The notes below the pieces were generated by a model. It had not been told where the DNA came from. It did no database searches and was given only the letters and a program-made list of their open reading frames with translations. Both the position numbers and the translations under genes were made by a program. Below, piece after piece: positions 7,957 to 16,537 of a DNA stretch of 43,233 nucleotides; the first letter of the stretch is position 1, and the number at the start of each line of letters is the position of its first letter. Source of the DNA: Gammaproteobacteria bacterium UBA1119 (GTDB lineage: Bacteria; Pseudomonadota; Gammaproteobacteria; Pseudomonadales; Azotimanducaceae). The stretch is from contig DCBA01000125.1 of NCBI GenBank assembly GCA_002313255.1, positions 1-43,233 of the forward strand. The letters run 5' to 3'.

Positions 7957-8742
7957 GTGGATTTACAAGACGGGGTGGCGATTGTGACGGGCTCATCCTC
8001 AGGCGTAGGGGCGGCTTGTGCACGACAACTCGCTGAGAAAGGCTGCCATGTGGTGATCAACTATGCACACAACGAAGGGGGTGCTAGGGCAACCCAAACT
8101 GCTTGCGAGGAATACGGTGTCGAGACGATTGTTCAAAAAGCCGATATTGCTGACGACGGTCAGTGCCGTGCATTAGCCAAGGCAGCGCTCGATAAATGGG
8201 GGAGGGTCGACGCACTCATTAATAACGCGGGGACCACTAAATTTAATGTCCATTCCAATCTGGAAGGCCTTAACAAGCAGGATTTTCTCGATATCTACGC
8301 CGTCAATACGGTGGGCGCGTACCAGATGACCAGGGCGGTAGCAGAATCCATGCAGACCAGTGGCCAGGGAAGTGTTGTTAATGTTTCTTCGATTGCCGGC
8401 GTGATGGGGGTTGGGAGTTCGATCGCCTACGCAGCTTCTAAAGGAGCGCTTATAACCATGACGTTATCGCTGGCTCGAGCGTTAGGCCCAGAAATACGTG
8501 TCAACTGCATTTGCCCTGGCTTTATCCAAGGCGATTGGCTGGAACAGGGGATGGGTAGTGACGCATACCAGGCAGCTAAGTCGAATGTCGAAGCGACGTC
8601 GCCGCTGCGAGTCGCGTCTACCCCAGACATGATTGCGGAAGGTATCTTGTATTTCGTTTGTGGGGCCGACGTGGTGACAGGTGAGACCATCATCATGGAT
8701 GGTGGTATGCACCTAACACAGGCCGGCTTGCACAAGCGGTAG
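7957..8742 (+). CDS. Short-chain dehydrogenase/reductase (SDR)
   Basis: The 261-residue protein is a classical SDR oxidoreductase. The NAD(P)-binding TGSSSGVG motif (residues 11-18), NNAG (89-92), catalytic S145, Y158 and K162 (YAASK) and N117 are all in place, and the C-terminus has the FabG-like TGETIIMDGGMH. Length is normal. The basic cofactor preference and the substrate cannot be read with certainty. The GTG start at 7957 follows GAGGGG at 6-7 bases. It is transcribed divergently from the hybrid gene and lies alone upstream of the phosphate island. Confidence 0.92.
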   Translation: MDLQDGVAIVTGSSSGVGAACARQLAEKGCHVVINYAHNEGGARATQTACEEYGVETIVQKADIADDGQCRALAKAALDKWGRVDALINNAGTTKFNVHSNLEGLNKQDFLDIYAVNTVGAYQMTRAVAESMQTSGQGSVVNVSSIAGVMGVGSSIAYAASKGALITMTLSLARALGPEIRVNCICPGFIQGDWLEQGMGSDAYQAAKSNVEATSPLRVASTPDMIAEGILYFVCGADVVTGETIIMDGGMHLTQAGLHKR

Positions 8743-9066
8743 TAAATCTCCAGATAAGCGGAACGTTGTATCGATCACATAACTGATGTGAACCAGAAGA
8801 CGACTTTCGACTCTCATTTGAACTTTCGTGGCGCCCCGCGAAGTCATAATCCTGTAACAAAGCCGTGGCAAAGTTACTCCGTGGAATCGCATCAAAGAGT
8901 TGTGGTCGAACTTTTGTTCAGACACGACGTTGGTCAGATACGTTGATCCCTTCCATTCTCATCCGATCGCGATTTTGTTGGGTAAACCTAGCCTTTGTGT
9001 CGGGATGGTCGAGAAAGGGCGGATCAGCGATGATTGATCGGGTGTATTCATTTAGGCGGATAAATT
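8743..9066 (+). other. 324-base intergenic region holding the promoter of the DUF47-pit operon
   Basis: No convincing gene is seen here. The region holds the candidate Pho box and -10 at 8841-8874, which would leave a 5' leader of roughly 185 bases before the ATG at 9067. A 69-codon GTG-started frame (8865-9074) starts beside the Pho box, overlaps the -10, has no ribosome site and no recognisable sequence, so it is not called. Confidence 0.6.
8841..8874 (+). promoter_or_regulatory. Candidate Pho box and -10 for DUF47-pit operon
   Basis: Two 7-base half sites 11 bases apart, AAGTCAT (8841-8847) and CTGTAAC (8852-8858), resemble the PhoB consensus CTGTCAT. A -10-like CAAAGT (8869-8874) starts 10 bases after the second half site, the same spacing as in the E. 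coli phoA promoter. The same second half site, the same following AAAG and the same -10 spacing occur before the porin gene at 14394-14427. Confidence 0.65.
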
Positions 9067-9744
9067 ATGTCTAGGGGTTCATTTCTCGACTTATTGGCGC
9101 AGTCGCCTGTAAAGCCGATGCTCGAACACGCGTCGATCGCAGGAAATTGCACGGATGAACTTGGGGTATTTATTGCTGCATTGAATGAGAACGATTGGCA
9201 AGGCGTTATCAAATCTCGAGAAAGGATCGTTGAATTGGAGCACGAAGCTGATGATCTAAAACGAGAAATTCGTGGTCACTTACCGAAAAGCCTTTTTCTT
9301 CCAGTACCGAGGGCTGATCTACTGGATCTTATTCGGCTTGTCGATGAATTGCCTAACACTGCGAAGGACGTTTCCGGACTCATGACGGGACGGAAGATGC
9401 AGGTTCCGGATGGCATTCGCGCAAGCTTTACAGATTTTGTAACCAAGGCCGTCAACACCGCACGACAAGCGTCAGAATCAGTCGAAAGACTTGACGACCT
9501 GTTCAGAGCCGCATTCCGAGGCGAAGTTGCCAAAACGCTCGGGGTTTTGGTGCAGCAACTTGACGCGTTGGAACATGAGACTGACGAGGCAGAAATAGCG
9601 GTTAGGGCAGAACTCTTTGCGGTTGAAAACGATATCACCCCGATTGAAGTTGTCTTTCTTTACGAAGTGGTGAAAGAGATCGGAGAACTTGCCGATAGAG
9701 CTCAGCAGGTGGGTCATCGGTTACTCATGCTCGTCGCAAAGTAA
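9067..9744 (+). CDS. DUF47/TIGR00153 PhoU-like phosphate transport accessory protein
   Basis: The 225-residue, mostly helical protein belongs to the DUF47 family (TIGR00153), relatives of PhoU found next to PiT-type phosphate transporters. Supporting stretches are the charged helix 'RERIVELEHEADDLKREIRGHLPKS' area (residues about 47-72), the acidic EXXXD-type metal-binding pattern and the C-terminal 'IGELADRAQQVGHRLLML'. It likely binds metal clusters and modulates the adjacent transporter. The pit gene starts 20 bases after its stop, so both form an operon under the Pho box at 8841. Length is typical. Confidence 0.92.
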   Translation: MSRGSFLDLLAQSPVKPMLEHASIAGNCTDELGVFIAALNENDWQGVIKSRERIVELEHEADDLKREIRGHLPKSLFLPVPRADLLDLIRLVDELPNTAKDVSGLMTGRKMQVPDGIRASFTDFVTKAVNTARQASESVERLDDLFRAAFRGEVAKTLGVLVQQLDALEHETDEAEIAVRAELFAVENDITPIEVVFLYEVVKEIGELADRAQQVGHRLLMLVAK

Positions 9745-9764
9745 GAATAAGGAGTTGGGTTAGC

Positions 9765-11030
9765 TTGGAGATCATTACCGAATTTGGCACCAGCCTCCTC
9801 ATTGTTGCATGCGTGCTTGGGTTTTTTACGGCATGGGGTATCGGATCCAACGACGTTGCCAATGCGATGGGGACTTCCGTTGGGGCCAAAGCTCTGACGC
9901 TTACAGGAGCTATCCTGGTCGCGTGTGTATTTGAATTTGCTGGTGCTTATCTGGCCGGAGGAGAAGTTACGGAAACCATTCGGAAGGGGATCATTGATCC
10001 GAGCCTACTTGCAAGTACGCCTCATTATCTTGTTTATGGAATGCTGTCGTCGTTGTTGGCTACCGGCATTTGGCTACTTGTGGCGTCGATATTCGGTTGG
10101 CCGGTATCGACGACCCACTCCATTGTAGGAGCGATTGTCGGGTTTTCCGCGGTATGTATCGGCGTTGAATCTGTCAACTGGGGAAAAGTCGGATCGATCG
10201 CATCAAGTTGGGTTGTATCGCCTGTATTGGCGGGCACGATTGCTTTTGGAATTTTCAAGAGTGTCCAATCACTTATTCTCGATTGGCCTGATCAATTTCA
10301 GCGTGCCAAGAAATTTGTCCCGGGATACATCTTTATCGTCGGTTTCGTAATCTGCATGGTGACTCTACTGAAGGGCTTAAAGCATCTAGGTATTGAGTTG
10401 TCCACGGCAGAAAGCGTCGGTATCGCGATCGCTTTCGGGGCAATCCTGGCAGGAATCGGTAGATTTTTTCTTAGTCATGTCAAAGAAACAGGAGCTAATA
10501 CGCGCCAAGGGAAGCTTTCCGACCTGGAGAGAGTGTTCGCCATCTTGATGGTATTTACGGCATGCGCCATGGCGTTTGCCCATGGATCCAATGACGTGGC
10601 GAACGCCGTGGGTCCGTTGGCCGCTGTAGTCAACATTATCCAATCGGGCGGCCAAGTCATGGCACAATCCGCTTTACCTGGCTGGATCCTGCTGGTGGGC
10701 GCAAGCGGCATTGTGCTTGGTCTGGTTATGCTCGGTTACCGCGTCATTGAAACAGTCGGCCGCAATATCACGGAGTTAACACCAAGCCGTGGGTTTGCAG
10801 CAAACCTTGCGGCAGCGACGACTGTTGTTGTCGCATCGGGTGCGAGTCTGCCGGTCTCAACGACGCACACGCTGGTCGGAGCCGTTTTGGGTGTTGGGCT
10901 TGCGAGAGGAATCGGGGCGATCGATGTGCGGGTGGTGGGGAAAATCGTATTGTCGTGGATTGTTACGCTCCCCGCTGGCGCCTCGCTGTCCATATTGTTC
11001 TTTTACACATTTAAAGGAATATTCGGATAG
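9765..11030 (+). CDS. pit: Inorganic phosphate transporter, PiT family
   Basis: This 421-residue inner-membrane protein has about ten hydrophobic segments and the two PiT signature repeats, GSNDVANAMGTSVGAKAL near residue 28 and HGSNDVANAVGPLAAVV near residue 275, one in each inverted half. A second duplicated motif, 'PVSTTHS/T', occurs in both halves. PiT proteins import phosphate with cations (Na+ or H+). It starts with TTG at 9765 behind AAGGAG. It is coupled to the DUF47 gene and faces phoR tail to tail 50 bases away, in keeping with a phosphate island. Confidence 0.95.
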   Translation: MEIITEFGTSLLIVACVLGFFTAWGIGSNDVANAMGTSVGAKALTLTGAILVACVFEFAGAYLAGGEVTETIRKGIIDPSLLASTPHYLVYGMLSSLLATGIWLLVASIFGWPVSTTHSIVGAIVGFSAVCIGVESVNWGKVGSIASSWVVSPVLAGTIAFGIFKSVQSLILDWPDQFQRAKKFVPGYIFIVGFVICMVTLLKGLKHLGIELSTAESVGIAIAFGAILAGIGRFFLSHVKETGANTRQGKLSDLERVFAILMVFTACAMAFAHGSNDVANAVGPLAAVVNIIQSGGQVMAQSALPGWILLVGASGIVLGLVMLGYRVIETVGRNITELTPSRGFAANLAAATTVVVASGASLPVSTTHTLVGAVLGVGLARGIGAIDVRVVGKIVLSWIVTLPAGASLSILFFYTFKGIFG

Positions 11031-11080
11031 GCGATTACCGAGCTTTTTTTCGATAACCACTTTGATAGCGCGGTAGTCCT

Positions 11081-12367
11081 CTAGATTGATCGTCTCGCCT
11101 GAGGTAATTTAAAACCAAAAGTGCTTCCCTCGCCTATGGTGCTGGTTATCGTCAACGTTGATTCATGTCGAAGGAGAATGTGTTTTACGATGGCCAATCC
11201 CAGCCCGGTCCCACCGTTTTTTGTATTCCTTGGCGAATCGACACGGTAAAAGCGTTCGGTCAAGTGTTGCAAGTGTTCTGGTGCGATTCCTGGCCCGCTA
11301 TCGGATACTTCGAACAAATACCCGCCCTCAACTGTTAACCAGCGTATTGTTATTTTTTTGCCTCCCGGTGTGTAGCGAACTGCGTTAATGATCAGGTTAT
11401 TTATTGCACTGTAGATTTCTTCCTGAATACCTACGGCTATCGCTCCGTCATCTATCGACATTTCTATCACGTGATCGAAACTTTCCAACCCCTTTATTTC
11501 ACCCGAAATCGTCTCGATGATTTTTGCGACGTTAACGTTGTCCATTTCATATATTGAGGGTCGCGGAGATGATTCGAGACGAGTCAAAGTCAACAAGTCT
11601 TCCACAAGATTCCTCATTCTTTGTACCGGAGAAAAAAGCCGAGCGACGATTTCCTCTGTATCTTGGATGGTTGCGGAATCTTGCAAAGCCTCTAGGTAAC
11701 CAACGATCACGGTGAGGGGAGAACGCAACTCGTGCGAGATGTTCGCGAGAAAATCTTGACGCGTTGTTAGTAAGCGATTCAACGGCGTCACGTCCCTGAC
11801 TAAAATGAGCCGGTGATCGTCGTCGAAGAGATGGGTTCGGACTTCTAGCTGGGTGTTAACTTCCTTCGGCGAACTGACTTCAATGATTTCGTCGGTCACG
11901 GGACTTCGGATGATTGTCTCCACGCGCGGATCCTGCCAGTGCTCAATGAGATTGATCCCGCTGGCTTTGATGGGTAAATCCAGGATGTCCCCGGCTGCAT
12001 CATTGCTGCCCGCGATACTGCCGTTGTTTTTGATAACGATCCACGCTTCGGGTAGCTCTTTTAGTTGTGTTCGTAGCGTCTTGGATGCATTGACTAGATT
12101 CTTCGAGCGGTCACGAGCGTTCTTCACCTTCATGAATAGTCGGTTAGCCGGGACATATAGAAGTCCAGTAAACATTCTTGGTGGTGACAGTGGGTTTCGC
12201 GTCCATCGGCTAAATTGAACCAGCTCGATGACAACGAGAATAATGACCGTGAGCAGGCTCGCAATGGTGCCTTTGATTGCGTCTCCAGAAACGAATGAAA
12301 CGGTTGTACCAATAACGAGAACAACGAATAAAACTCGAAAAATAAGAGGAGGTAGAGACGTTTTCAT
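11081..12367 (-). CDS. phoR: Phosphate regulon sensor histidine kinase PhoR
   Basis: The 428-residue kinase has two N-terminal membrane segments (about 8-28 and 34-52), a linker, a PAS-like region (about 100-195), a HisKA domain with phosphate-accepting H212 in ISHELRSPLTVIVGY, and a HATPase domain with the N, G1 and G2 boxes (NNLIINAVRYTPGG, DSGPGIAPEHL, GGTGLGLAIVKH). This order and length match PhoR, which lacks a large periplasmic sensor. It phosphorylates PhoB at low phosphate. Its ATG overlaps the phoB stop by four bases (ATGA), showing translational coupling. Confidence 0.94.
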   Translation of the reverse strand: MKTSLPPLIFRVLFVVLVIGTTVSFVSGDAIKGTIASLLTVIILVVIELVQFSRWTRNPLSPPRMFTGLLYVPANRLFMKVKNARDRSKNLVNASKTLRTQLKELPEAWIVIKNNGSIAGSNDAAGDILDLPIKASGINLIEHWQDPRVETIIRSPVTDEIIEVSSPKEVNTQLEVRTHLFDDDHRLILVRDVTPLNRLLTTRQDFLANISHELRSPLTVIVGYLEALQDSATIQDTEEIVARLFSPVQRMRNLVEDLLTLTRLESSPRPSIYEMDNVNVAKIIETISGEIKGLESFDHVIEMSIDDGAIAVGIQEEIYSAINNLIINAVRYTPGGKKITIRWLTVEGGYLFEVSDSGPGIAPEHLQHLTERFYRVDSPRNTKNGGTGLGLAIVKHILLRHESTLTITSTIGEGSTFGFKLPQARRSI

Positions 12368-13059
12368 TTGCCGGAAGTTGCGTTGTAGACGTAGCCAACT
12401 CCGTGGATCGTCTTGATTACTCCCGACTTACCTGCGGGCTCCAACTTTTTCCTGAGTCTGACGATGTATACATCTACAGTTCGTTCTTCTACGTACACCG
12501 ACCGCCCCCACGCGCCGTCCAGCAGCTGATTGCGACTGAGAATGCGATTTGGGTTCTTCATTAGATATTGAAGTAATCCGTACTCCCTCGGCTTAAGGTA
12601 GAGATTTTCGCCGTCGATTTGAAGCGTGTGATTGTGGGTATTCAACGACATTCCGTTACTTTCGATCAGCGATCCGGCTCCATCTGTGGAGCGGCGTAGG
12701 AGGGCATTTATCCGCGCGATTAGTTCGCGAGGAGAAAAAGGTTTAGTTATGTAGTCATCGACTCCTGAATCAAACCCTTGAATCGCGTCAGCCTCCTCGC
12801 TCCTCGCCGTCAACATGATGATTGGTATTTTTTCGGTGTCTGCGCGATTCCTCAATGTTTTCGTGAGACTTAAGCCGTCCATTCCGGGAAGCATCCAGTC
12901 AATGATGACCAGGTCCGTTTGTTGTTCGGTCAGGATTTGCATCGCCGCCTCGGCGCTTGCGGATTCGAAGACGGAAAACCCTGTGTTTTCAAGTGAGAAA
13001 CGCAGGAGACTGCTGATGTCAGCATCGTCCTCGACCACCAATATATTCTTTTTGCTCAT
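12364..13059 (-). CDS. phoB: Phosphate regulon response regulator PhoB
   Basis: This OmpR/PhoB-type regulator has a receiver domain with acidic pocket E10-D11-D12 and phosphorylated D54 (IIDWMLPGMDG), the switch Thr in MLTAR and Lys in ITKPFSPREL, and a C-terminal winged-helix DNA-binding domain ending in RLRKKLEP...IKTIHGVGYVY. DWMLPG is a hallmark of PhoB. The start chosen, ATG at 13059, gives MSKKNILVVEDD; an ATG six codons upstream (13077) is possible. It lies 86 bases behind the oprP-like gene and is coupled to phoR. No convincing Pho box is seen directly upstream, so it may be read from the porin promoter. Confidence 0.94.
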   Translation of the reverse strand: MSKKNILVVEDDADISSLLRFSLENTGFSVFESASAEAAMQILTEQQTDLVIIDWMLPGMDGLSLTKTLRNRADTEKIPIIMLTARSEEADAIQGFDSGVDDYITKPFSPRELIARINALLRRSTDGAGSLIESNGMSLNTHNHTLQIDGENLYLKPREYGLLQYLMKNPNRILSRNQLLDGAWGRSVYVEERTVDVYIVRLRKKLEPAGKSGVIKTIHGVGYVYNATSGK

Positions 13060-13145
13060 TGAGAACCGCGCATACAAGCCGCTATTAAACAGTCAGTCAG
13101 AAGTGACCGTTACCAATATCTTAACCAGTGCGTATTTTTCGTTTT

Positions 13146-14339
13146 CTAGAACGCCAATTGCAAACGGGTTGAGATCACGGTGGCTGCGTCATCGGCGGAG
13201 TCTGTCGCGATCTTCTCACTCGTTACACGAATGACATTGAGCATCAGTTTCACGTTTTTATTGGGATAGAGATTGATTCCGGCGAGGTAACCCGATACCG
13301 CTTCGGTCGGTGCCCCATCGATGTCCAACTCGATGTGGTCTAACTTACCGACTAATTCCACGGCCCATCCGTCGGCCGACGGTTTGATGATGTCCGCAAT
13401 ACCGGATTTTGCTTTGTATCCGCGACGTTCCCCGGTTAACGAGTAAGTGGCTTGCGAGTAATAGTGGTGTACATCGCCGCCGGGACCGCCATTGGCCCCG
13501 CCGACCTTCTTAACGAATACCTCAGATTGCAGACTGAACGGACCAGAAATATAAAGTCCCTCAACACCCCACTGTCGATCACTGTTGATCGTGAGCGACG
13601 ATGAATCGAGTTTTCCGCCGGACTCGGCAATGTCGAGAGCGAAGCCTTTTTGCTGTATTGGTTGATCGATATTTCGGTCGGTGACCGCAATTCCTAGATG
13701 CAGCGTCTTAGAATCGGCGTTAATGAGGGCGCCAAACCAGCGTCCGGTAAAAGCGATCCGGTCGTTCCCGTCGCTTTTCTTGGGGCCGCCGGCTGGGTTA
13801 AACAAACTGATACTCCAACCAAGCCTGGTGCCTTTGCTATCCAGGCGGATTCCAAACTCCGGTTGGCTATCGGTATCCGTTGCCTCCGTGAAGTAATTTC
13901 GTTCGATACTCGAAATTGATTTCGAACTCGTCAATTCCTCAAGACCAAAGGGCTCTTTTGTTCTGCCGATAAAGACGTCAAATGCTTTGAGTCCGGTATA
14001 ACCGACACCGACGGTGTGGAGGTGGACATTACTTCCCCCCGGCTTGTCCTTGATATCGATGTCGAACTTGAATTTCCACTCGTCGTACGCCGTGCCGCCG
14101 AGTTCGAGTCGCGAACGGCGAAGGTCGTTACTAAGACGACGAGAACCTTCGTTCGAGCGATTGAGGACCCCGTCAAAGCTGTCGACATCCCACATAATCC
14201 GCCCGCCCAATTTGAAAGAAAAAGCACCGTCGGATGACGTGATCTGGAGGCCACCTTCGGTCGAAATTACGGGTACACTCGCATCGGCTTGGGATACAAC
14301 GAGCAGACAGGCGAGCGAATATAAAATAAGTGTTTTCAT
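13146..14339 (-). CDS. OprP/OprO-like phosphate-selective porin
   Basis: The 397-residue outer-membrane protein starts with a clear signal peptide (MKTLILYSLACLLVVSQADA) and then shows the porin P pattern: 'FKLGGRIMWDVDSFDG', 'RRSRLELGGTAYDEWKFKFDID', 'FIGRTKEPFGLEELTSSKS', alternating beta strands and a final aromatic residue (TRLQLAF). OprP/OprO form trimeric channels for phosphate and polyphosphate. The start at 14339 is chosen over the longer frame from 14420 because the signal peptide begins there and AAAGG lies 8-10 bases upstream. A Pho box stands about 67 bases before it. Divergent from the dienelactone hydrolase gene. Confidence 0.9.
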   Translation of the reverse strand: MKTLILYSLACLLVVSQADASVPVISTEGGLQITSSDGAFSFKLGGRIMWDVDSFDGVLNRSNEGSRRLSNDLRRSRLELGGTAYDEWKFKFDIDIKDKPGGSNVHLHTVGVGYTGLKAFDVFIGRTKEPFGLEELTSSKSISSIERNYFTEATDTDSQPEFGIRLDSKGTRLGWSISLFNPAGGPKKSDGNDRIAFTGRWFGALINADSKTLHLGIAVTDRNIDQPIQQKGFALDIAESGGKLDSSSLTINSDRQWGVEGLYISGPFSLQSEVFVKKVGGANGGPGGDVHHYYSQATYSLTGERRGYKAKSGIADIIKPSADGWAVELVGKLDHIELDIDGAPTEAVSGYLAGINLYPNKNVKLMLNVIRVTSEKIATDSADDAATVISTRLQLAF

Positions 14340-14393
14340 CACGTATAACCTTTGGCCATTCTCGCGGGCACGGCCAAGTGTGCGACAAAACTT

Positions 14394-14427
14394 ATTTTGA
14401 TGGGACTTTGTTACAGACATGTGACGT
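14394..14427 (-). promoter_or_regulatory. Candidate Pho box and -10 for oprP-phoB-phoR
   Basis: On the minus strand, ACGTCAC (14421-14427) and CTGTAAC (14410-14416) are 7-base half sites 11 bases apart. CAAAAT (14394-14399), four of six matches to the sigma70 -10, begins 10 bases after the second half site. The geometry and the CTGTAACAAAG core are identical to the site at 8841-8862. Transcription would begin near 14387, about 48 bases before the ATG. Confidence 0.65.
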
Positions 14428-14519
14428 CGTTAACTATTTATGATGCGAACGTCTTTCGTTCGGTCGGGTTGTCGTTCATTTTGTGGGTTAGACTCGCGTA
14501 GTTTGACTAGGAAGAACTT

Positions 14520-15191
14520 ATGGGTACGCAGAGGCAACTACGAGCCGTGGACGGCTTTACGTTTGGGGCATACGAAGCCCTGCCGGAGGGCACGCCGCGT
14601 GGCGGGGTGGTCGTGATTCAAGAAATTTTTGGGGTCAACGGTCATATACGTGAAGTTACGGACGGATTCGCGCAAGCGGGTTACGCGGCGATTGCACCAC
14701 AAATATTTGATCGTGCGGAACGGGACGTCGAGCTGGGTTATGAAGAAGCTGACATGGGTCGGGGTGTTGCGCTGGCTTTTCAGGGAACTGAGCGCGACAA
14801 CACGCTGAAGGATTTGCAAGCGACCATTGAAGAAGCCGGGAAGTACGGCAAGGTTGGCGTTGTTGGGTATTGTTACGGCGGCCTTTTGACATGGCTTTCC
14901 GCATGCGGCTTGTCGGGTGTTGCTTGTGCATCTGCCTATTACGGTGGCGGTATAGCGGGCGAATTGGAGCAAGAAGCCCGTTGTCCGGTCATCATGCATT
15001 TTGGGGAGCTCGATGCGCACATTCCGATGACCGACGTCGAGAAGATCAAGACATCGCTGCCGGATGTTGATGTACATGTCTACGCCGCCGATCACGGCTT
15101 TAACTGCGACCACCGAGCCAGCCATGATGCGGTATCCGCGGAGCTAGCGCGCGAGCGCACGCTGACGTTTTTCGAGGAACATGTGGGATGA
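14520..15191 (+). CDS. Dienelactone hydrolase family protein
   Basis: The 223-residue alpha/beta hydrolase has the dienelactone hydrolase features: nucleophile C118 in GYCYGG, D165 in GELDAHIP, H192 in AADHGFNCD, and the conserved E36 in VIQEIFGV that primes the cysteine. DLH enzymes open dienelactones in chlorocatechol breakdown, but this broad family includes many uncharacterised members, and no catechol genes lie nearby. A good AGGAAG ribosome site precedes the ATG. It is divergent from the porin and overlaps the next gene by four bases (ATGA). Confidence 0.92.
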   Translation: MGTQRQLRAVDGFTFGAYEALPEGTPRGGVVVIQEIFGVNGHIREVTDGFAQAGYAAIAPQIFDRAERDVELGYEEADMGRGVALAFQGTERDNTLKDLQATIEEAGKYGKVGVVGYCYGGLLTWLSACGLSGVACASAYYGGGIAGELEQEARCPVIMHFGELDAHIPMTDVEKIKTSLPDVDVHVYAADHGFNCDHRASHDAVSAELARERTLTFFEEHVG

Positions 15192-15484
15192 ATTACTACA
15201 CGCTGGGCGCGTTGGTTTGTCTGGCGAATGTGTATGGTGTGGCGGGCGCCGATAGCGAAAAGGACGAGGCTCCGACGAAGCTGGATCGAGTGATCTGTAA
15301 GAATCTGCCTATTTCCGGAAGCCATCGAAAACAGAGGATCTGCCGGACCCAACTCGAATGGGACGAATCACGCAATCGATCTCGCGAGGACGCGCGGTAC
15401 GAAAAGAATTCAAAGCGCGTCACCCATGGTGTTAAGCGTCGTCGCGAAATGCGGGGTATCGGAACGTCCGCATTGCCTTGTTGA
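15188..15484 (+). CDS. Small secreted basic protein of unknown function
   Basis: This 98-residue protein is not recognised as a named family. It has an N-terminal hydrophobic segment (TLGALVCLANVYGVAGA) that looks like a signal peptide, then the pattern 'VICKNLPISGSHRKQRICRTQLEW', in which two cysteines bracket a basic stretch; similar 'CR...GSR.....C.T..EW' patterns are common in short proteobacterial exported proteins. The C-terminal half is rich in Arg and Lys and ends in Cys. The start overlaps the DLH stop (ATGA), strong support for a real, coupled gene. Function unknown. Confidence 0.7.
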   Translation: MNYYTLGALVCLANVYGVAGADSEKDEAPTKLDRVICKNLPISGSHRKQRICRTQLEWDESRNRSREDARYEKNSKRVTHGVKRRREMRGIGTSALPC

Positions 15485-15616
15485 GACGTATGCAGAAGGA
15501 CCGTAGTAACAATGTTACATACAGTAAATCTATGGTTTTTCCGTGTTGACATCCTTATCTTCTTTGTTAATCTTTCCCGCTCCGTGGATGGGGGTACGGT
15601 AGGTCCTGGATATATG

Positions 15617-15642
15617 AGCCGGGCGACAAGCGGCGGCTTTTT
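15617..15642 (+). terminator. Probable Rho-independent terminator
   Basis: AGCCG (15617-15621) can pair with CGGCT (15634-15638) across a 12-base loop, and the stem runs into five Ts. The stem is short, so confidence is moderate. The position, between the DLH pair and the TonB operon, fits. Confidence 0.45.
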
Positions 15643-15752
15643 GTATCGTCTCTCGCGGAACGCTGAACACGGCGTATGTTTATCGGGCACTGTGAACTCT
15701 ATGTTAGGTTGCATTGTTCGAGGTTGAACTTTTTGTTTCCTTAGGAAGTCGA

Positions 15753-16535
15753 ATGAAAAACGTCCAAGTATCAAGGTTGTCGACGTCGCTGATTGCACTG
15801 TCACTTGCCGTGCTCTCGACGAGCGCCGGCGCGACCGTTATCAACGATATCTTCAAGGTGGCAGAGCAGGTAAACGCGCAGGCAAAGGTATCCCAAGTCA
15901 AAATCGATGCCACCACCGAACAAACGCGAGAGCTCTACGCCGATTACAAGGTGGTCTTAAAGGAAATTGAAGGCCTGCAGGTATACAACCGACAGCTCGA
16001 GCGACAAATCGCAGTCCAACAACGCGAGATGGCGGAGTTGTCTGCCTCGATTGATAGAGTCACCGAAGTTGAGCGACAGGTCATGCCTCTCATGCTGCGC
16101 ATGATCGAGGGGCTTGATCAGTTTGTTGAATTGGATATTCCTTTCCGTATTGAAGAGCGTCGAGAGCGCGTAGAGCGTCTGCGGACGATTATGGATCGCG
16201 CTGACGTGGCGGTATCCGAGAAATTCAGCCAGGTGCTCGGCGCGTACCAAATTGAGAACGAATACGGCCGGACGATGGAAGCCTACAGTGACTCCATCAA
16301 TGTAAATGGCCGAGACATGATCGTTGACTTGCTAAAGGTTGGGCGAGTGGCACTGGTTTGGCAGTCCGGAGACCGGGAAATGACCGGATGGTGGAACAAC
16401 CAACCAGGAGCAAAACGATACGAAGAGATCGACGAGTCGGATTACGCAACGTCTGTGAACAGGGGTATCAAGATGGCTCGTAAACAACTGACCGCCGGCT
16501 TGTTTGCCGTGCCCGTTATTGCACCGGAGTCCTGA
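15753..16535 (+). CDS. DUF3450 family periplasmic protein of a TonB operon
   Basis: The 260-residue protein has a signal peptide (to about residue 27, LSTSAGA) followed by a long coiled-coil region (about 45-115, 'QTRELYADYKVVLKEIEGLQ') and a globular C-terminal part with 'QVLGAYQIENEYGRTMEAYS' and 'LVWQSGDREMTGWWNN'. These are DUF3450 features. Such proteins regularly head TonB2-type clusters with TtpC, ExbB and ExbD; a periplasmic accessory role in TonB energy transduction is inferred. The ATG at 15753 has AGGAAG upstream and is preferred to the TTG 13 codons earlier. The next gene follows after 2 bases. Confidence 0.85.
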   Translation: MKNVQVSRLSTSLIALSLAVLSTSAGATVINDIFKVAEQVNAQAKVSQVKIDATTEQTRELYADYKVVLKEIEGLQVYNRQLERQIAVQQREMAELSASIDRVTEVERQVMPLMLRMIEGLDQFVELDIPFRIEERRERVERLRTIMDRADVAVSEKFSQVLGAYQIENEYGRTMEAYSDSINVNGRDMIVDLLKVGRVALVWQSGDREMTGWWNNQPGAKRYEEIDESDYATSVNRGIKMARKQLTAGLFAVPVIAPES

Positions 16536-16537
16536 GC

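Noticed and set aside
9030..9072. 14-codon frame overlapping the DUF47 start
   Set aside because: Too short to judge; no clear ribosome site.
11033..11078. Possible long-loop hairpin (GATTACCG with CGGTAGTC) between pit and phoR
   Set aside because: The loop is about 30 bases and the T-run lies inside it, so it does not look like a normal terminator.
13060..13145. Possible Pho box before phoB (CGGTCAC)
   Set aside because: Only one half site; the partner 11 bases away does not match.
15196..15804. Minus-strand frame of 202 codons over the small secreted protein gene and the spacer
   Set aside because: The plus-strand gene is coupled by ATGA and has a signal peptide; the antisense frame shows no features.
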